Below are positions 10,596 through 22,250 of a DNA stretch of 64,000 bases, one piece after another. Every line of letters begins with the position of its first letter. Position 1 is the stretch's first letter. The stretch is taken from NCBI GenBank assembly GCA_028583415.1, contig CM053275.1:88282278-88346277 (forward strand), given 5' to 3'. This DNA is from Protea cynaroides (lineage: Eukaryota > Streptophyta > Magnoliopsida > Proteales > Proteaceae). Both the position numbers and the translations under genes were made by a program. Below the pieces are notes generated by a model that did not search any database, was not told the origin of the DNA, and saw only the letters and a program-made list of their open reading frames with translations.

Positions 10596-11699
10596 AAAAA
10601 GAAGAAGAAGAAGAAGAAGAAGAAAAACAAAAAGAGTATTGTTTATTCTAATTCTGGAACTTGTTATAGATTAATGAAGCTTCTTTCTATTTTGGGCATC
10701 TTTGGAGAGTATTCTGGTCACTTAGAAATTAGTGATATGGTCAAACTGACCTTATCTCCTTACTTATCTTTTGGGCCCAAGCCCTTCAGATTTTTTGATT
10801 TATGGATATCTCAAGATAATTTCCAGGAGGTTGTGAAAGGGGCATGGGGCAGAATCCACTCGGACCCGCGGCATCCGATGGTGAGTTTTACTAGAAAGTT
10901 GAGGGAGACTAAACAGGTCCTTGTTACTTGGAACGAAAGTCCTGTTGGGAACATCTCGAGTGCGGTGGAGGATTGCTATATGGAATTGATTGAAGTTCAG
11001 ACCCGTCTTCAGGATGATGCAAATGACTGTGGCCTTGCAGAAGCTGAGAAATCCTTATCTCTTAAGTTGGCTGATCTGATCACTCAAGAGGAGAGTTTTT
11101 TCAAGCAAAAATCCCGCATTAACTAGCTCAAGTTGGGTGATAGAAATACCAATTTCTTCCATAAGTCCGTCAAAGCAAACCAGAACAGGAACCATATTTC
11201 TTTGTTGATGAATGAGGAAGGCATTGTTATATCCGATGTGGCGGGGATTAAGAAGGTGGTAGAAGATCATTTTCAAAAGCTGTTTAACCGGCTTTCCTTC
11301 ATCCCTTGGAGAGCTCCCCATCAACCAATTTGGGATTTTCTTTGTCTCTGTCTCATAGTTGTCAAGGCATCGCCTAGGTGTCCAGGTGGAAAAAATGGAG
11401 CTGGGTGGGTAATCGCCTTGTGGAAGTCTGGAATGTAACCGCCCAGGGTGAGGCGTCGCCTAGGGCGCCTTGGACGCCCAGACACCCTGGGTGGTTGCCT
11501 TGGTTCATCAGTGTATCATTATATACAATTTTTGTATTTTGTAAATAAGATTTTAAAAGAAAGTGTTTTATTGGTTTGGTGATAATATATTGTACACCAA
11601 TACACTAGATAATGGCTATAAAGAGGCAAGTGGAGAGTTTCTTCTTCAAATGACCCTCTATTTCCCTCTCTCCTCTCTGGTTTTCGATGAACTGTGGGT

Positions 11700-11885
11700 T
11701 TGAGACTCTGAAACTCTCGGCGGCGATTAGGGTCTGATCTCTGAAGCTCTTGGCGGCGATTAGGGTCTGAACTGAAACTCTCGGCGGCGATTAGGGTCTG
11801 ATCTCTGAAGCTCTCGGCGGCGATTAGGGTCTGAACTCTGAAGCTCACGACGGCGATTAGGGTCTAAAGCTCTCGGCGGAGAACT
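11700..11885. repeat. Minisatellite, GGCGGCGATTAGGGTCTGA-type units
   Basis: Five to six imperfect tandem copies of a unit of about 25-48 bp centred on CGGCGATTAGGGTCTGA and TGAAGCTCTCGG. It lies inside the TIR element and may derive from the leader of a captured transcript. Non-coding. Confidence 0.75.
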
Positions 11886-11984
11886 CTGGGTCTGAATCAG
11901 GTATGAAATTTATTTTTGTTGTTTGTATTTTTTAATTTGGTATGAAATTTATATCTGTTTCCCTCTCTCCTCTCTGGTTTTCTT

Positions 11985-12253
11985 CTTCTTCCTCCTTTTC
12001 TTCTTCTTCTTCTTCTCTCTGCATCGTCTTTTTTTTTTCTTTCGCAACCTACAACGTTTTTTTTATTTGCTATTCTGCCCCATTCTTCTTCTTCTTCCTC
12101 CTCTTCTTCTCCTTCTTTTTCTTCTTCTTCTCTTTGCAATGTTTTTTTTTTCTTTCGCAATGCTCTCTTTTTTTCTTTTTCTTTTTTTCTCTGCTAGTCA
12201 ATAGTCTGCTCCATTCTTCTTCTTCTTCTTCCTCTCTGCTCTATTGTTCTTCT

Positions 12254-12285
<32 letters not shown>

Positions 12286-12505
12286 TTTTTCTTCTCTCTG
12301 CAACGACTTTTTATTTCCTACCCTGCAACATTTTTTTTTTTTGAATCTACTATTCTGCCCCATTCTTCTTCTTCTTCTTCTTTTTCTCTCTGCAACATCT
12401 TTTTTTTTTTTTCTCTGCTAGTCAATAGTCTACTCCATTCTTCTTCTTCTTCTTCCTCTCGGCTCTCTTCTTCTTCTTCTTCTTCTTCTTCTTCTTCTTC
12501 TGCAC
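11985..12505. repeat. CTT/TTC-rich low-complexity tract
   Basis: Polypyrimidine sequence dominated by TTC repeats and T-runs, with several repeated blocks (for example GCTAGTCAATAGTCTRCTCC occurs twice, about 12193 and 12417). The Phe/Ser-rich ORFs across it are artefacts of composition. Confidence 0.9.
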
Positions 12506-12795
12506 TAGTTCTTACATTTTATAGTTTAATTATTCTTTGTTTATTTTTCTCATGTTAGGTTATGCCTTAAATAGTTATATGTTAGTTCTTTATGTAGCAT
12601 ATTCCATTGTTGCATTTAATATATAAAGTATAAACATAAATATAGAATTGATATTTTAGGCAAAAAAAAAAAAAAAAAACACTAGGAACGCCTTGGTCTC
12701 CTAGGCAACGCCTAGGTGGGCGCCTAAGAGCCCAGGTCGGCCTCCATTGCCTAGGGTCGCCTTGTCACCTTGACAACTATGCTCTGTCTCAAAAT

Positions 12796-14265
12796 GTGAA
12801 CTTAGCTTCCCTAGACTCTGAAGATGAGATCATCAAAGCTATTAAAGCGATCAAGTTATGTAAGGCTCCGGGTCTGGACGGCTTTAGCATGGGATTCCTT
12901 GCAACATGGGATATTATTAAGGCAGATCTCCTCATAGTTATCCATAGTTTCTTTGCAAACTCAGTTCAAGTGAGAGAAATAAATCAAACATTCATGTGCC
13001 TTATCCCTAAGAAAGAAGGATCTTGTTCTATTGGTGACTTTAGGCCTATTTCCTTATGCAATATTATCTACAAGATTATTACAAAGATTCTTGCCTTTAG
13101 ATTAAAAGATGTTGTTGGGGATCTAGTTAGCCCCAATCAATCAGCTTTCATCCAGGGGCGTAGTATTTTGGATAACATAATGACATGTAATGATCTCGCT
13201 AGAGGTTTTGACAGGAAACACCATCCCTCTGTTGCCATTTTGAAGCTTGATCTTCATAAAGCCTATGACCATGTCCGATGAGAATATTTGATGGAAGTTA
13301 TGGATAAAATGAATTTCCCGGGATGCTTCCGTTTATGAATTTGGCATTGTATCTCCTTCCCAAGATTTTCTATTTTGGTTAATGGTAGTCCGATAGGGTT
13401 TTTCAATTCAAGGCGTGGAATTAGGCAAGGGTGTCCTATGTCTCCGTTGTTCTTCATGCTTATGGTGGAAGGTCTCTCTAGAGCCATTCAGTTGAAGGCT
13501 CAGCAGAACCAGATTGACTTCTTTCCCCAATGTAAGTCTGTTCAGCTCACCCACCTTGCCTTTGCTGATGACATTATGATCTTCTCCAAGGAAAATGTGA
13601 AATCTTTGGAAACCATTTCAGATGTGCTAACATCATTTTCCGCCATGTCAGGATTAGCTATAAGCAAGCAAAAGTCTTTGTTGTTTCTTGCCGGAATTGA
13701 AGAACCGCTTCAAGAAGCTCTTAGAAGTGTGGTGGGATGCCCCTTGGGAAAACTGCCGGTTACATACCTTGGTTTACCGCTGATATCGACTAGACTATCT
13801 GCTCATCATTGCTCTCCAATTCTTAACAAACTCAGGAAAAAACTCCAACTATGGAAAGAGAAATTCTTATCTTATGTGGATCGGTTGGAGTTGGTTAAAG
13901 TGGTTATGCAAAGCTCCTATTTGTACTGGATTGGGATATTTGGCCGGCCTTCCTCGGTTATCCATAAGATTGAAAGCATGATGACTACTTTCTTATGGAA
14001 GAAAGAGAGGGGGGGGGGGGGGGGGGGGGACAACAATAAGTTTCTCCATACTATTAGCTGGAACAAGGTTTGCTTACCTAAGGGTAAAGGTGGTTTAGGG
14101 ATCCGGAGGGTCAAAGAGGTCAACAAGGCATGCATCATGAAACTTGTATGGCGAGTGGCTGAGAAAAAGAAAAGTATCTGGACTGATTGGTTTCAAAATA
14201 AATATCTAAGAAGAGACTTTATACAGATAGTGCAGGTATGTCATAACTCATCTTGGGTATGGTGA
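12796..14265 (+). pseudogene. LINE reverse transcriptase remnant
   Basis: Two long segments carry non-LTR RT motifs. 12796-13281 has KAPGLDGF, LIPKKEG, FRPISLCNIIYKIITKIL, NQSAFIQGRSI and LKLDLHKAYD. 13375-14265 has GIRQGCPMSPLFFML, the catalytic LAFADDIMIFS (the FADD box, about 13560), YLGLPL and the thumb region ending in GGLGIRR. The two are separated by a stop at 13279 and disrupted frame around 13280-13375. A G homopolymer of about 21 bases at 14009-14029 puts a run of glycines in the thumb region. Downstream frames are broken again near 14265. The enzyme would be inactive. Confidence 0.85.
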
Positions 14266-15126
14266 ACCATCCTTCATCATAGACAGCTGACCCTCCCTTT
14301 CATTAAATCCAACATTGATGATGGTGCTTCTACCTTGCTTTGGTTGGACAACTGGCATCCCTAAGGAGTTTTGTCCTCAGCTTGGCAGATTGTTAGATCT
14401 CGTGGCACTAAAGTCTACTGGAATGATGTGGTTTGGTTCAAGGGATATCTCCTCGGCATTCTTTTATTTTGTGGAGAGTTCTAAGCCAATCCCTCCCTAC
14501 CAGAGCTTTTTTATGTAATAGGGGAATCATATCTAGGGCTAGATGTGGTAGATGTGGTCTGTGCTGGGCGTCAGATGAAGATCTTCATCATTTGTTTTTT
14601 GAGTGCCCTTTCTCTAATAGGGAGAAGATCCTAGGGAAGTGTTGGCCTTGCTAAAGAAGAATCCGTTCTTTTGATCAAGAATGGAGGTGGATCGTCAAGA
14701 AATTCAAAGGAAATGATATTTGTGACATTGTCAAATTGGCTTTCTCGGTGACAGTATACCATATATGGTTTGAAAGAAATATGTCCATGTGGATGGCTAA
14801 ATCAAGATCCTTTGATCAAATCTGGAAAGCCATTATGTTTGATGTGTGTGGTTTTTTACTATGCCTCCCCCCCCCCACAGCCAAATAAGATTTTGAGAGG
14901 AATAGATTTATTCTATCCTCTTGGAACCTGGACAATGGCTGAGGGGATGTGACCAAGCTCTCCCCCTTCTCCCTTTCCTTGTTGTAATTCCCCTCTTTTC
15001 CTTGGGCTTGCCTCGTTTGTAAGGAGTCTGGCTCTATCTTTGTGATATCCAGATTTGTTGTCCCTATTTCTGGGGTTTTGTCAATATAATTTTTCATTCA
15101 TCAAAAAATAAGATACGGTCAAACTG

Positions 15127-15300
15127 GATATCATTATGGATGAGATAGGAGTCGTGGATTCCGATAGCCATAGAAGCTATTTTTTTATTTATCCCCGCAA
15201 ACCATTCTTCCCATTTAGCCATGTAGGGTGACTGCAAACAACCTACCGAAGAGAGTATTCCTGGCAATTCATGCACGGGTATGGTATTCACTGATTAATC
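15127..15300 (-). other. Unrecognised short ORF just beyond the LINE
   Basis: The minus strand carries an open frame of about 65 codons with ordinary amino-acid composition (KWEEWFAGINKKIASMAIG, IHDSYLIHND). It has an acceptor-like TTGTTTGCAG before it. I do not recognise it. It may be a stranded exon of a host gene interrupted by the LINE, or chance. Confidence 0.2.
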
Positions 15301-15629
15301 TCTCTCCGCTGTTACCTTTTCAGTTTCAGTATGAATATTATACAAAAAGATGGAGAATAAGAAGATTCCTCAGATTCATCTATTGATGGAAAGTTTCTAC
15401 TTTTCAATTGCATCTGAATTAATCTTGCTATCCCAGGTCTATCTACATCCTTGTATTTCTTAAATTTAACTGCTGGAGTTAGAATTAAGTTGGGTCTCCC
15501 CTATGACTTTTTAGGGGTTACATCTTCTTGCCATGTTGGTGTGATTCAAGCTTCTAATTAAAGGTCTAAGTTGAGATTCAAATTCTTGATGGTAAAATCT
15601 AGTACATTACATCTCTTCTCTAGTTCTTC

Positions 15630-15700
15630 GTTCTGCCCCTCCCCAGACCTGCAGTAGCGGGAGCTTTGTGCACTGGGACGCCCTTTTATTAATTTTGAGA
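15630..15700 (+). mobile_element. SINE 3'-end fragment
   Basis: CCCCAGACCTGCAGTAGCGG followed by GAGCTTTGTGCACTGGGACG and CCCTTTT matches the conserved 3' end I associate with a common plant tRNA-derived SINE type. Only this tail is recognisable. The rest of 15301-16208 shows no gene. Confidence 0.5.
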
Positions 15701-16208
15701 TCCATGATCCACAATTAATTCCTCACTAGCTATTATTCCAAACATTAAGATTCTGAAGAAGATAGATCATAGGATCAAACCCTTTAAATCCTCAGTCTCC
15801 TTGTAAATTCCATCATTGCTAATCCTAGCACATGTGACAGACAGACCATATTTAATTAGGACTCTAAGCTTCCTTTTCCCATGATCTCCGGTAGCTCCCT
15901 AAAATAAAGATTTTGGATTTTCAACCCACCATCCTACGTCATCAACTGTTAGTACTAAAGATATCTGAATGGAACGAGAAATTATATATTAATCAAATTC
16001 TGAGTTGACACCAAGGCACACATAATTAACAATTGTCCTCGCCCAAAGCTAGAATTGTAATGGTAATGCTATCCTTGCTGAAAATGATGCTCCCAGACCT
16101 CTCTGATCTGTTGATTATTGGAGCTGAAACTAAACCAACTTTTGGCCATGACTGTTTTATCACGTCTCTCTTGGCATGAAAACTAAAATGACCTTAGAAA
16201 AAGACTAA

Positions 16209-16466
16209 GGTTGCATTTGGTATGAACTCTCAGAATGTATGCTTAGAAATGCATTCTTGGAGTGGAGAATGCATTCCTAAAATTGAATGAGAATGGACTA
16301 AAGAGCGGGGAGTTTCTGTTACAGGCTCAGAATGCAGAATGGGCCGGATTTTCTAATGCATTCCATGATCCAAGAACATGAATGCATATCAAACGCTGTT
16401 TTTGTCATGTCAGAATGTGTTTTTGATCTCGAATGTATTCCAAGAATGCATACCAAAACCACAGGC
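16209..16466. mobile_element. Tourist-like (PIF/Harbinger) MITE, 258 bp
   Basis: Inverted ends GGTTGCATTTGGTATG and (reverse complement of the right end) GCCTGTGGTTTTGGTATGC, flanked on both sides by TAA. The interior repeats GAATGCATTC-like phrases in both orientations. TAA target duplication and GG...TTTGGTAT ends fit the Tourist/Harbinger group. Confidence 0.7.
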
Positions 16467-18061
16467 TAAGATTAGAATATTAACCATGTAACAGCGGTAC
16501 ACTCATCCTCATGTTTACGCTTGTGGAAATAACCTACAAATGATGCACAACCACTTAATTCCCTCTGCTGGCCTGGTTAACATCGAAGCACAATAATGTG
16601 AGGAGGTGAAGTTGATAAAGTATGTGTTTGGTTAGGACCTGTTAAGTAAACATCTGTTTTCACAAGAACACTCTCATATGACATGGTTGTGTACTGTACA
16701 AATTTGATTCTTTCTACTGAATGATTACTCCAACTCAATTGTTTTTACTCAGAAGTTTTCTTTCTCTCATCCTCCTCAATGCAAATTACAACCAGCTCAA
16801 GATTTACGCTAAAAAGACACAGAAGAAAAATATCAGTTGTAATGATTGGTTTATGCACTCAATGGTTATCTCTATGCTATTTCCTTAGAATCTCGAGATT
16901 GAGCTTGACCTTTGAAAGAAATGCTGACATCGAATTCCATCATGTATACTTCCTACAGCCCAGAAGTTCAATCAAATGGTTTCAATTATCCTCCTTATTC
17001 AAGAAATTGTTGCCTGAATTGAAAATAATGAAAAACGAAGTGCAATCATTTTGGGTATCGTCTCTGCTCTTTCTTTCTTAATCTGTACTGTGTGATTGGG
17101 GTTTATCTTTCCCTGCCAATAACCCTTCCAGTTTTCTACTCATACAGGCTTCCTGCCAGATACATGGGATCAATTTTTAGTGAAATATCTATCCATCCTT
17201 CACTCCAACAGTCGTCTTGTTTGTGAGCGGTACCATCACATATCGTGTTTTGAATTACATACAGAATGAGAGAAGGAAAAGCTGATGAAAAGAATTGTTG
17301 CAACTGAAAGTATTGGGTTGTAGAGGTATATAGAATATTACATTGAAACCAGTTTCAGATGACATGCAGAAAGGTGCATCTCAAATTTATTGGTATTGAA
17401 GAAGATGACATGCCAAACTTTATACCTTAGAATTGGCTCCAAAACAGACCTTACTAATTAACCATGTTTATGCTTGCCTACTGAAGAAAGAGAGAGCGAG
17501 ATAGCTAAAACTTCCACAGGACCTTACAGCCTCTGATACATCAAGGCTGAATCTGTTTAATGTAATAGGGCATTTTTCAACCTAAACAGTAGTCAGAATA
17601 AATAAAATTGTTTGAAGAATCCCATCTACCCAAGGCGCATTACCATGGTGCATAATTTGAATTCTTCTTCAGTTACTCTCTTAACTTCTTAAAAAACCAC
17701 AATTTTTTCTGAATCTCTAACAGTAGTGAATCATGACAGATAGAACAAAAAGAAGTAGAAAACAAATCTTGATTGTGGTTTATATTATGGTTTGGATAAT
17801 TTGAAACACTTCCTTTTGTCTTAGTACCACTGAAGAAGTTTTGCTGCACAATTGAAGAGAATTTTTTTGAGTACTCATCTTAGGATATGAGGTTATCTTT
17901 ACTCACACAGAAAAGGAAGAGGAAAAGAAAACAGAGATGAGGTTATTACTTCCTACTTTTTCTCTCTCCCTTTTTCTTGTTTTATGTATGCATACTTGCT
18001 GTGTAGTGTATTTGCACCATACACATATATTCATGGCGTGCTGATACTGTAGGCCAGGAGC
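16467..18061. other. Non-coding stretch downstream of CuAO-1
   Basis: I see no supported gene. A 100-codon ORF at 16779-17081 shows no motif and probably arises by chance. The part nearest 18061 presumably contains the CuAO-1 3' UTR and terminator, but no clear polyadenylation signal stands out. Confidence 0.5.
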
Positions 18062-21000
18062 CTATCGCACTGAAGCAACTGCCTTGCAAACTGGTAGATC
18101 TTCCTCGACATTTGGTGGCATATGGAGAATGGGATTGCTTTCAAAGAAATTCACTGGCTTTAGATCGAAATGTGCAGATACAGTCGGCATTATGGGGAAA
18201 TCTTCCTGGCATGGTATGTGATGAAATCCCAATGTATACCACAGCACAATGTCTTTGTTCTCAATTGGACGGTTCCTGCAAATCCAAAATATTATTAAAT
18301 GTTCAAACTAACAATCTAACTTTTTTATGTGGAAATCTTACAGATGATGCTTGCTTCTGCTAATTCATTACCTGTCAGACCACACAGCAAGGGTGTCTTC
18401 TCCTTGGCTCTGGTACACAAAAAGCCCACCTGCCCATTCCTCACTCCTGTTATAAGGTGTCACCCATATCTGCCAAACAGAACAGAATGATCATGAAGCA
18501 TGAACAAATTTGACCATCTAACCATAAATTGAATGATTTCAGATTTTCATTACCTGGTTGTTGGTGAATGCACCTCGCATTTGTGGAGGATCCTGATGAT
18601 CAAGTAAGTTTGCAGCTGTACCAGCTGGTACAACCTTGTATCCAACTGGGTTACCCACCCTGGTCTTCTTGATTGGGTTGATTACATGGAACTCTGATGG
18701 TTCATAGAGCTTTAGCTTAATCTGTGCATCCTTCTCTGTCTTGGCCACTTGTCTCGTGGCTTTCAAGTAGCTTTTCCTTGGTGATTCTCCAGGTGAGGTT
18801 TGTTTCCTGGAAAGATTCACTTTAACAAAAGAATTATCTGAGTTGTCAATGTCCATGTCCAGGTAGAATGTGATGTAGTGATCGTGAATGACACCGATGA
18901 CATTTTCCGACAAGAGGGTGCCGTATATTTCTTCTTCCTCAGGTACCTGGTTCATGTTGTCATATGTTGTACCCTTCACCATTAGGATACCACTCAACCC
19001 AACCTGCCATCACCATTAACCATTACTACAATACTACATACGATATACAAACTGTTAATTACACTGATCTTATCAAATCTCCTCAAAATCCATATCATGA
19101 TGATACACAAACCTTGATCCTAATAAGCCCATCTGTCTGAAACTCCCAATCCACGATATAATCGTAGTTTGCCACTGATGCTGCCATCCTTACCACCAAG
19201 GTCACCTTTGGCCTGACCTCCCTTATCTATCCAAAAAAAATCACCACCATGGTTGACCATAATTAATTGCAACAGTTTACCAAAATAAATGATGTAAGGC
19301 ATCTTAGGAATAAAAAAAAGGGAAAATTTACTGAGACACCTCCTTCACAGTTAGTTTACTATACAGAACTATCATCTCATGACAAAACTTATACGGACTA
19401 CTTCTGAAACAATGTGTTATAACAGTATAGTCCACACCAAGCATTAAAAACTGACAAAAGAAATTCCGAAATTTTTTAAGACAATACTATTCTTAGTAAA
19501 TGTAAAATTACATAAATAAATATCTTACCAAAAAAAAATTACATAAATATACCATCGTCTATCTCTGGAATGAGGCTCGGAGAACTTGTAGAGGCCTCGC
19601 TCCAAAAATAGATAACAGTATATTTATATAATTTTACATTTAATTAAGGTAGTATTGTCTTTAAAAAATTTCATCCGTTTTTAACACTTGTGTTGGACTA
19701 ACATTGTTTCAAGGTATTTACCCCAAAAAATTAAAAAATAAAACATTGTTTCAGGTATATAATTCTGTAGTAAACCAATTGTCAAAGGTGTCTTACTATA
19801 TTTTTCAAAGAAATATAATCTCAAAACTATCCTATAAATAAATAAATATAAAAAATAATTAACTTTTTAAAAAATTTAAACAAAAAGAAAGTATAAAATT
19901 TGAAAATTTAACTAACCGGCATCCCAGTGATGGGGCTCTCAGAGTGGCGCCACCCAACATCTCCAGCATAGCTCTCGAACACACAAACCATGTTGGACCG
20001 GACGAAAGGCTTCCCATCAGCCGCCGTAAAGACACCATCCATGTAATAAGCATTTCGTGGGCAATCATTAAGCGGGTCAAGAGGCATGGCCTGAAGTCCG
20101 AACCCGTATTCCCCAGCATCCATATATGTCTTAAAGTACCAAGCATCAGTGGGGTCCATATAAGGAACGAACAGCTCTGATGTCATCCCTTTGTACATCA
20201 CACTCCTCATCTCCCCTGTCTCTGAATCTCTCACCATAACTCTTGATATGATCACACCTGCTCTCGGGTCGGGTTTCAGATGGAACTCCCAGTTGGCCCA
20301 CTTAATCGTGTGCTCATCTTCCACTGTAAAGCTCGGCCCTTTTGGCTGCTCTAGAGATATAGGGTTGAGAAGCTTCACACGCTTGTTCTGCACTGAGTAA
20401 CGATAATCTGTATTCTCAGCTTTAGGAAGAGGAATCTGACGGCCTTGATCGGAGATCTCCACCACTTCTTTGGTATCCATATCCAGGAGTACTGTCAGCC
20501 CTTCGATTGGTCTCATGTAGAAGTTTGCAGTTCCCTGCATCGAGTAACACTGAACTTTGATCAACCGTCGTTTTTCTTCCTTCTTCCCGAACCATCCTGT
20601 TGAGATAGGTAAGCAAGCGAGATCCGCCAGATCAATCCCTCGGTCGAGGATCGTACGGTTGAAATCAGCATCTGATAGAGGGGCCCATGTTGCAGAAGTC
20701 ATGTCTTCTATAGTCATCATGGGGTACCCGGCCGGTGAAGCTACGACCTCCTTGTGGATCACCTTGTCTGACCCTAAATCGATGATGATCAGGTGGGATT
20801 GGCCTTTTACAAGCGCTACAATTGAAGCTTTTCTGGGTAATAGAGGATCGCCTTTCTTCCATTTAAGAACCAGAGACTTCTCTGGTTCTTCAAGGATGAG
20901 GGTGTGGATGGTGAAGGGAGAAGAAGAAAAGGATGGGTGAGCAGAGAGGATGGATCTAGCTTTATTGATTTCTTGTATTGTAAGAGGATCAAGTGGATGG

Positions 21001-21239
21001 AGAGGGATTTGATCGTTGTGGTTACGTTTCTGCTTCCATCTCTCTTGATCTTTACTGAGATCGGATTTGGACTGGAATCGGTTTCTGTAGATACACTTAG
21101 GGGAATAGAAAGCGCAATCGAAGAGCTGTTCATCATCGGTGGGAGTAGCAGGGAGTTGAACCCAGGAGCGAGTGATGAGAAGAACCAGAACACAACTTAC
21201 CAGAAGAAACAAGAAGCGAATGAAGCTTTTGGTCTCCAT
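18062..21239 (-). CDS. Copper-containing primary amine oxidase (CuAO-1), 5 exons
   Basis: CuAOs oxidise primary amines (putrescine and related polyamines in plants) to aldehyde, H2O2 and ammonia using copper and topaquinone. Exons read from splice sites: 21239-19917, 19226-19113, 19003-18554, 18469-18372 and 18275-18062. All introns are GT-AG; together they give 2199 nt and 732 aa. The start is METKSFIRF; a longer upstream frame exists but encodes leader-like repeats. Residues about 6-22 are hydrophobic (signal peptide or anchor). There is no SKL-type peroxisomal C-terminus (it ends ASVR), so secretory or apoplastic location is inferred. Key residues: catalytic base Asp374 in TYMDAGEYG; topaquinone Tyr462 in the NYDY box; copper His519 and His521 in IHDHY; His681 in GFHHIP; paired Cys393/Cys419. 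The full set indicates an active enzyme. It is a tandem paralogue of CuAO-2, 7.4 kb away, same strand. A TATA-like TATAATA lies at 21411-21417 and a (GA)n run at 21319-21342 in the presumed leader. Confidence 0.95.
19321..19806. mobile_element. TIR element (MITE) in intron 1 of CuAO-1
   Basis: GGAAAATTTACTGAGACACC at the left and the inverted GAAAAATATAGTAAGACACC at the right, continuing for about 45 bp (CAGTTAGTTTACTA / CAATTGGTTTACTA). The structure resembles the Mutator-type MITEs elsewhere in the window. I could not define a convincing TSD. It accounts for most of the 690-bp intron; intron 1 of CuAO-2 is only 103 bp. Confidence 0.7.
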
Positions 21240-21430
21240 GCCCTCTATCTGTTTGAAGCTTTTTTTTTTTTTTTTTTGGGTAAACCTATCTGTTTGGAGC
21301 TTGAACCCCACAGAAACTGAGAGAGAGAGAGAGAGAGAGAGATAGGGTTGAAGCAGAGATGGAGTGATGCCTCCGCTATGATATTTTACGTGGAAATTTG
21401 CACTCAGGGATATTATAGAGGGTAACAGGT
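21240..21430 (-). promoter_or_regulatory. Presumed CuAO-1 leader and core promoter
   Basis: Read leftward, TATAATA (21417-21411) could be the TATA box. It is followed by an ACGTAAA core near 21389 and a (CT)12 run (21342-21319), typical of plant 5' UTRs, then a poly(A)-like tract before the ATG at 21239. No transcription start can be fixed from sequence alone. Confidence 0.4.
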
Positions 21431-21695
21431 GGGCCCCAATCAAATTTCAAAAGATTCCCAAGTGGATTCCTGACAGATCCTTTTGTTTCACTCTTTTCAA
21501 TACAGTGGAAGGCATGCAACATGTCAAAAGTTATCAGTTAAGGATGACTTTTGGAAGTGGAGGAAGACAAAGTGTCAAAGACCAATCACTCCATACATGA
21601 ACCTGGTCCAGTACTCGAGTTGATAAGGTTAGTTCTTTTGGGCCAAACCAGATAGGGTTGTTGTTGATAATCAGCACACTCGGTCGAGTTTGGAT

Positions 21696-21845
21696 GCAGC
21701 ATTTACATGTACATGTATTCTCTATAAAATTTCATCATCATCATCTGGTGTGAGATCTACTTTTAGAATGTGTGATCCATTGGATATGGACGATGATGTG
21801 ATCTCAAAGAGAATATAAGTACATGCAAGTGAATTATTCTCCACT
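21696..21845 (+). repeat. Dispersed repeat family R150, copy C
   Basis: Matches the copies at 26362, 27776 (inverted) and 37227 in order: TACATGTACATG, a variable middle with GTGTGATCCA and GATATGGACGATGA, then AAGTACATGCAAGTGAATTA and TTCTCC. Ends rich in TACATGTA are roughly palindromic, suggesting a small MITE. No TSD seen. Confidence 0.6.
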
Positions 21846-21859
21846 TCATTGTATACTGA

Positions 21860-22250
21860 TATATAATTTAGGGTTGTCAACGGTTGGTTTCGATCAGGTT
21901 TAATCGTATCACCATTTTAAGTTAATGTACAACTAGGCATGGACACATTTCTATTTGGTCGATTGTTGGTTTTATATCGGTTCATGTTAATCGAGTCGTA
22001 AACAAGCTAATTGGACTAATCGAGCTATAAACAGGCTAACTGTCCTATAACAATCAAGTCGGGCTATAGACGGTTGGTTAATGGTCATATAACAGTGTAG
22101 ATTGGGCTACAACCAAACACCGTAACTGACCAGTCCATAATCGAGCTAGGTCCTCACCAGACTAGTTAACTAACCGATTGGTCCGATGTTGGGCTAAACT
22201 AGTCGATTCTAGTCGGGTCTACTGGTGTGGGCCAGCATCTGACACCTCTA
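21860..22250. repeat. Degenerate CGGTTGGTT/GGGCTA repeat
   Basis: Short phrases such as TCGAGTCGTAAAC, GGGCTATAGACGGTTGGTTA and CTAACTGTCC recur with variation. It is the same low-complexity type found at 1985-2173 and 28130-28610. No coding content. Confidence 0.4.

Larger units (their letters stand above)
11354..12781. mobile_element. Non-autonomous TIR element inserted in the LINE, 8-bp TSD
   Basis: The ends are CATAGTTGTCAAGG and its perfect complement CCTTGACAACTATG. Subterminal regions on both sides are rich in GCCTAGGCG-like phrases in inverted orientation. CTCTGTCT occurs immediately outside both ends (11346-11353, 12782-12789). An 8-bp TSD suggests a hAT-type element, though the repeat can be read as up to 10 bp if TIR bases are shared. 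The interior has no transposase: it holds a minisatellite, a long CTT-rich tract and AT-rich sequence. It splits the LINE coding region between the linker and the RT. Confidence 0.85.
10749..15111 (+). mobile_element. L1-type LINE, 5'-truncated, with TSD
   Basis: The element encodes the tail of ORF2 only, spread over several frames. It holds the end of the endonuclease-linker (about 10749-11330; SFGPKPFRFFDLW, LGDRNTNFFHKS), reverse transcriptase (12796-14265) and the zf-RVT region (about 14433-14654; RCGRCGLCWASDEDLHHLFF). The 3' end is TTTTTCATTCATC plus a short A-run. A 15-bp direct repeat with one mismatch, GATATGGTCAAACTG at 10734-10748 and GATACGGTCAAACTG at 15112-15126, fits a target-site duplication. 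This places the truncation point exactly at 10749. ORF1 and most of the endonuclease are missing, as is usual for 5'-truncated copies. Confidence 0.88.

Noticed and set aside
11923..12558. Long Phe/Ser/Leu-rich and Arg/Lys/Glu-rich ORFs
   Set aside because: Products of CTT/GAA low-complexity sequence; no codon bias or motif.
16779..17081. 100-codon plus-strand ORF
   Set aside because: No homology recognised, no conserved motif; length is within chance expectation.
18112..18363. Plus-strand ORFs opposite CuAO exons (also 19944-20940, 37666-38232, 28594-28779)
   Set aside because: Shadow frames of well-supported minus-strand exons.
21240..21443. Upstream extension of CuAO-1 by 68 residues
   Set aside because: The extension encodes (Ser-Leu)n and poly-Lys from the leader's CT and A runs. 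The Met at 21239 is followed by a normal signal-like helix.
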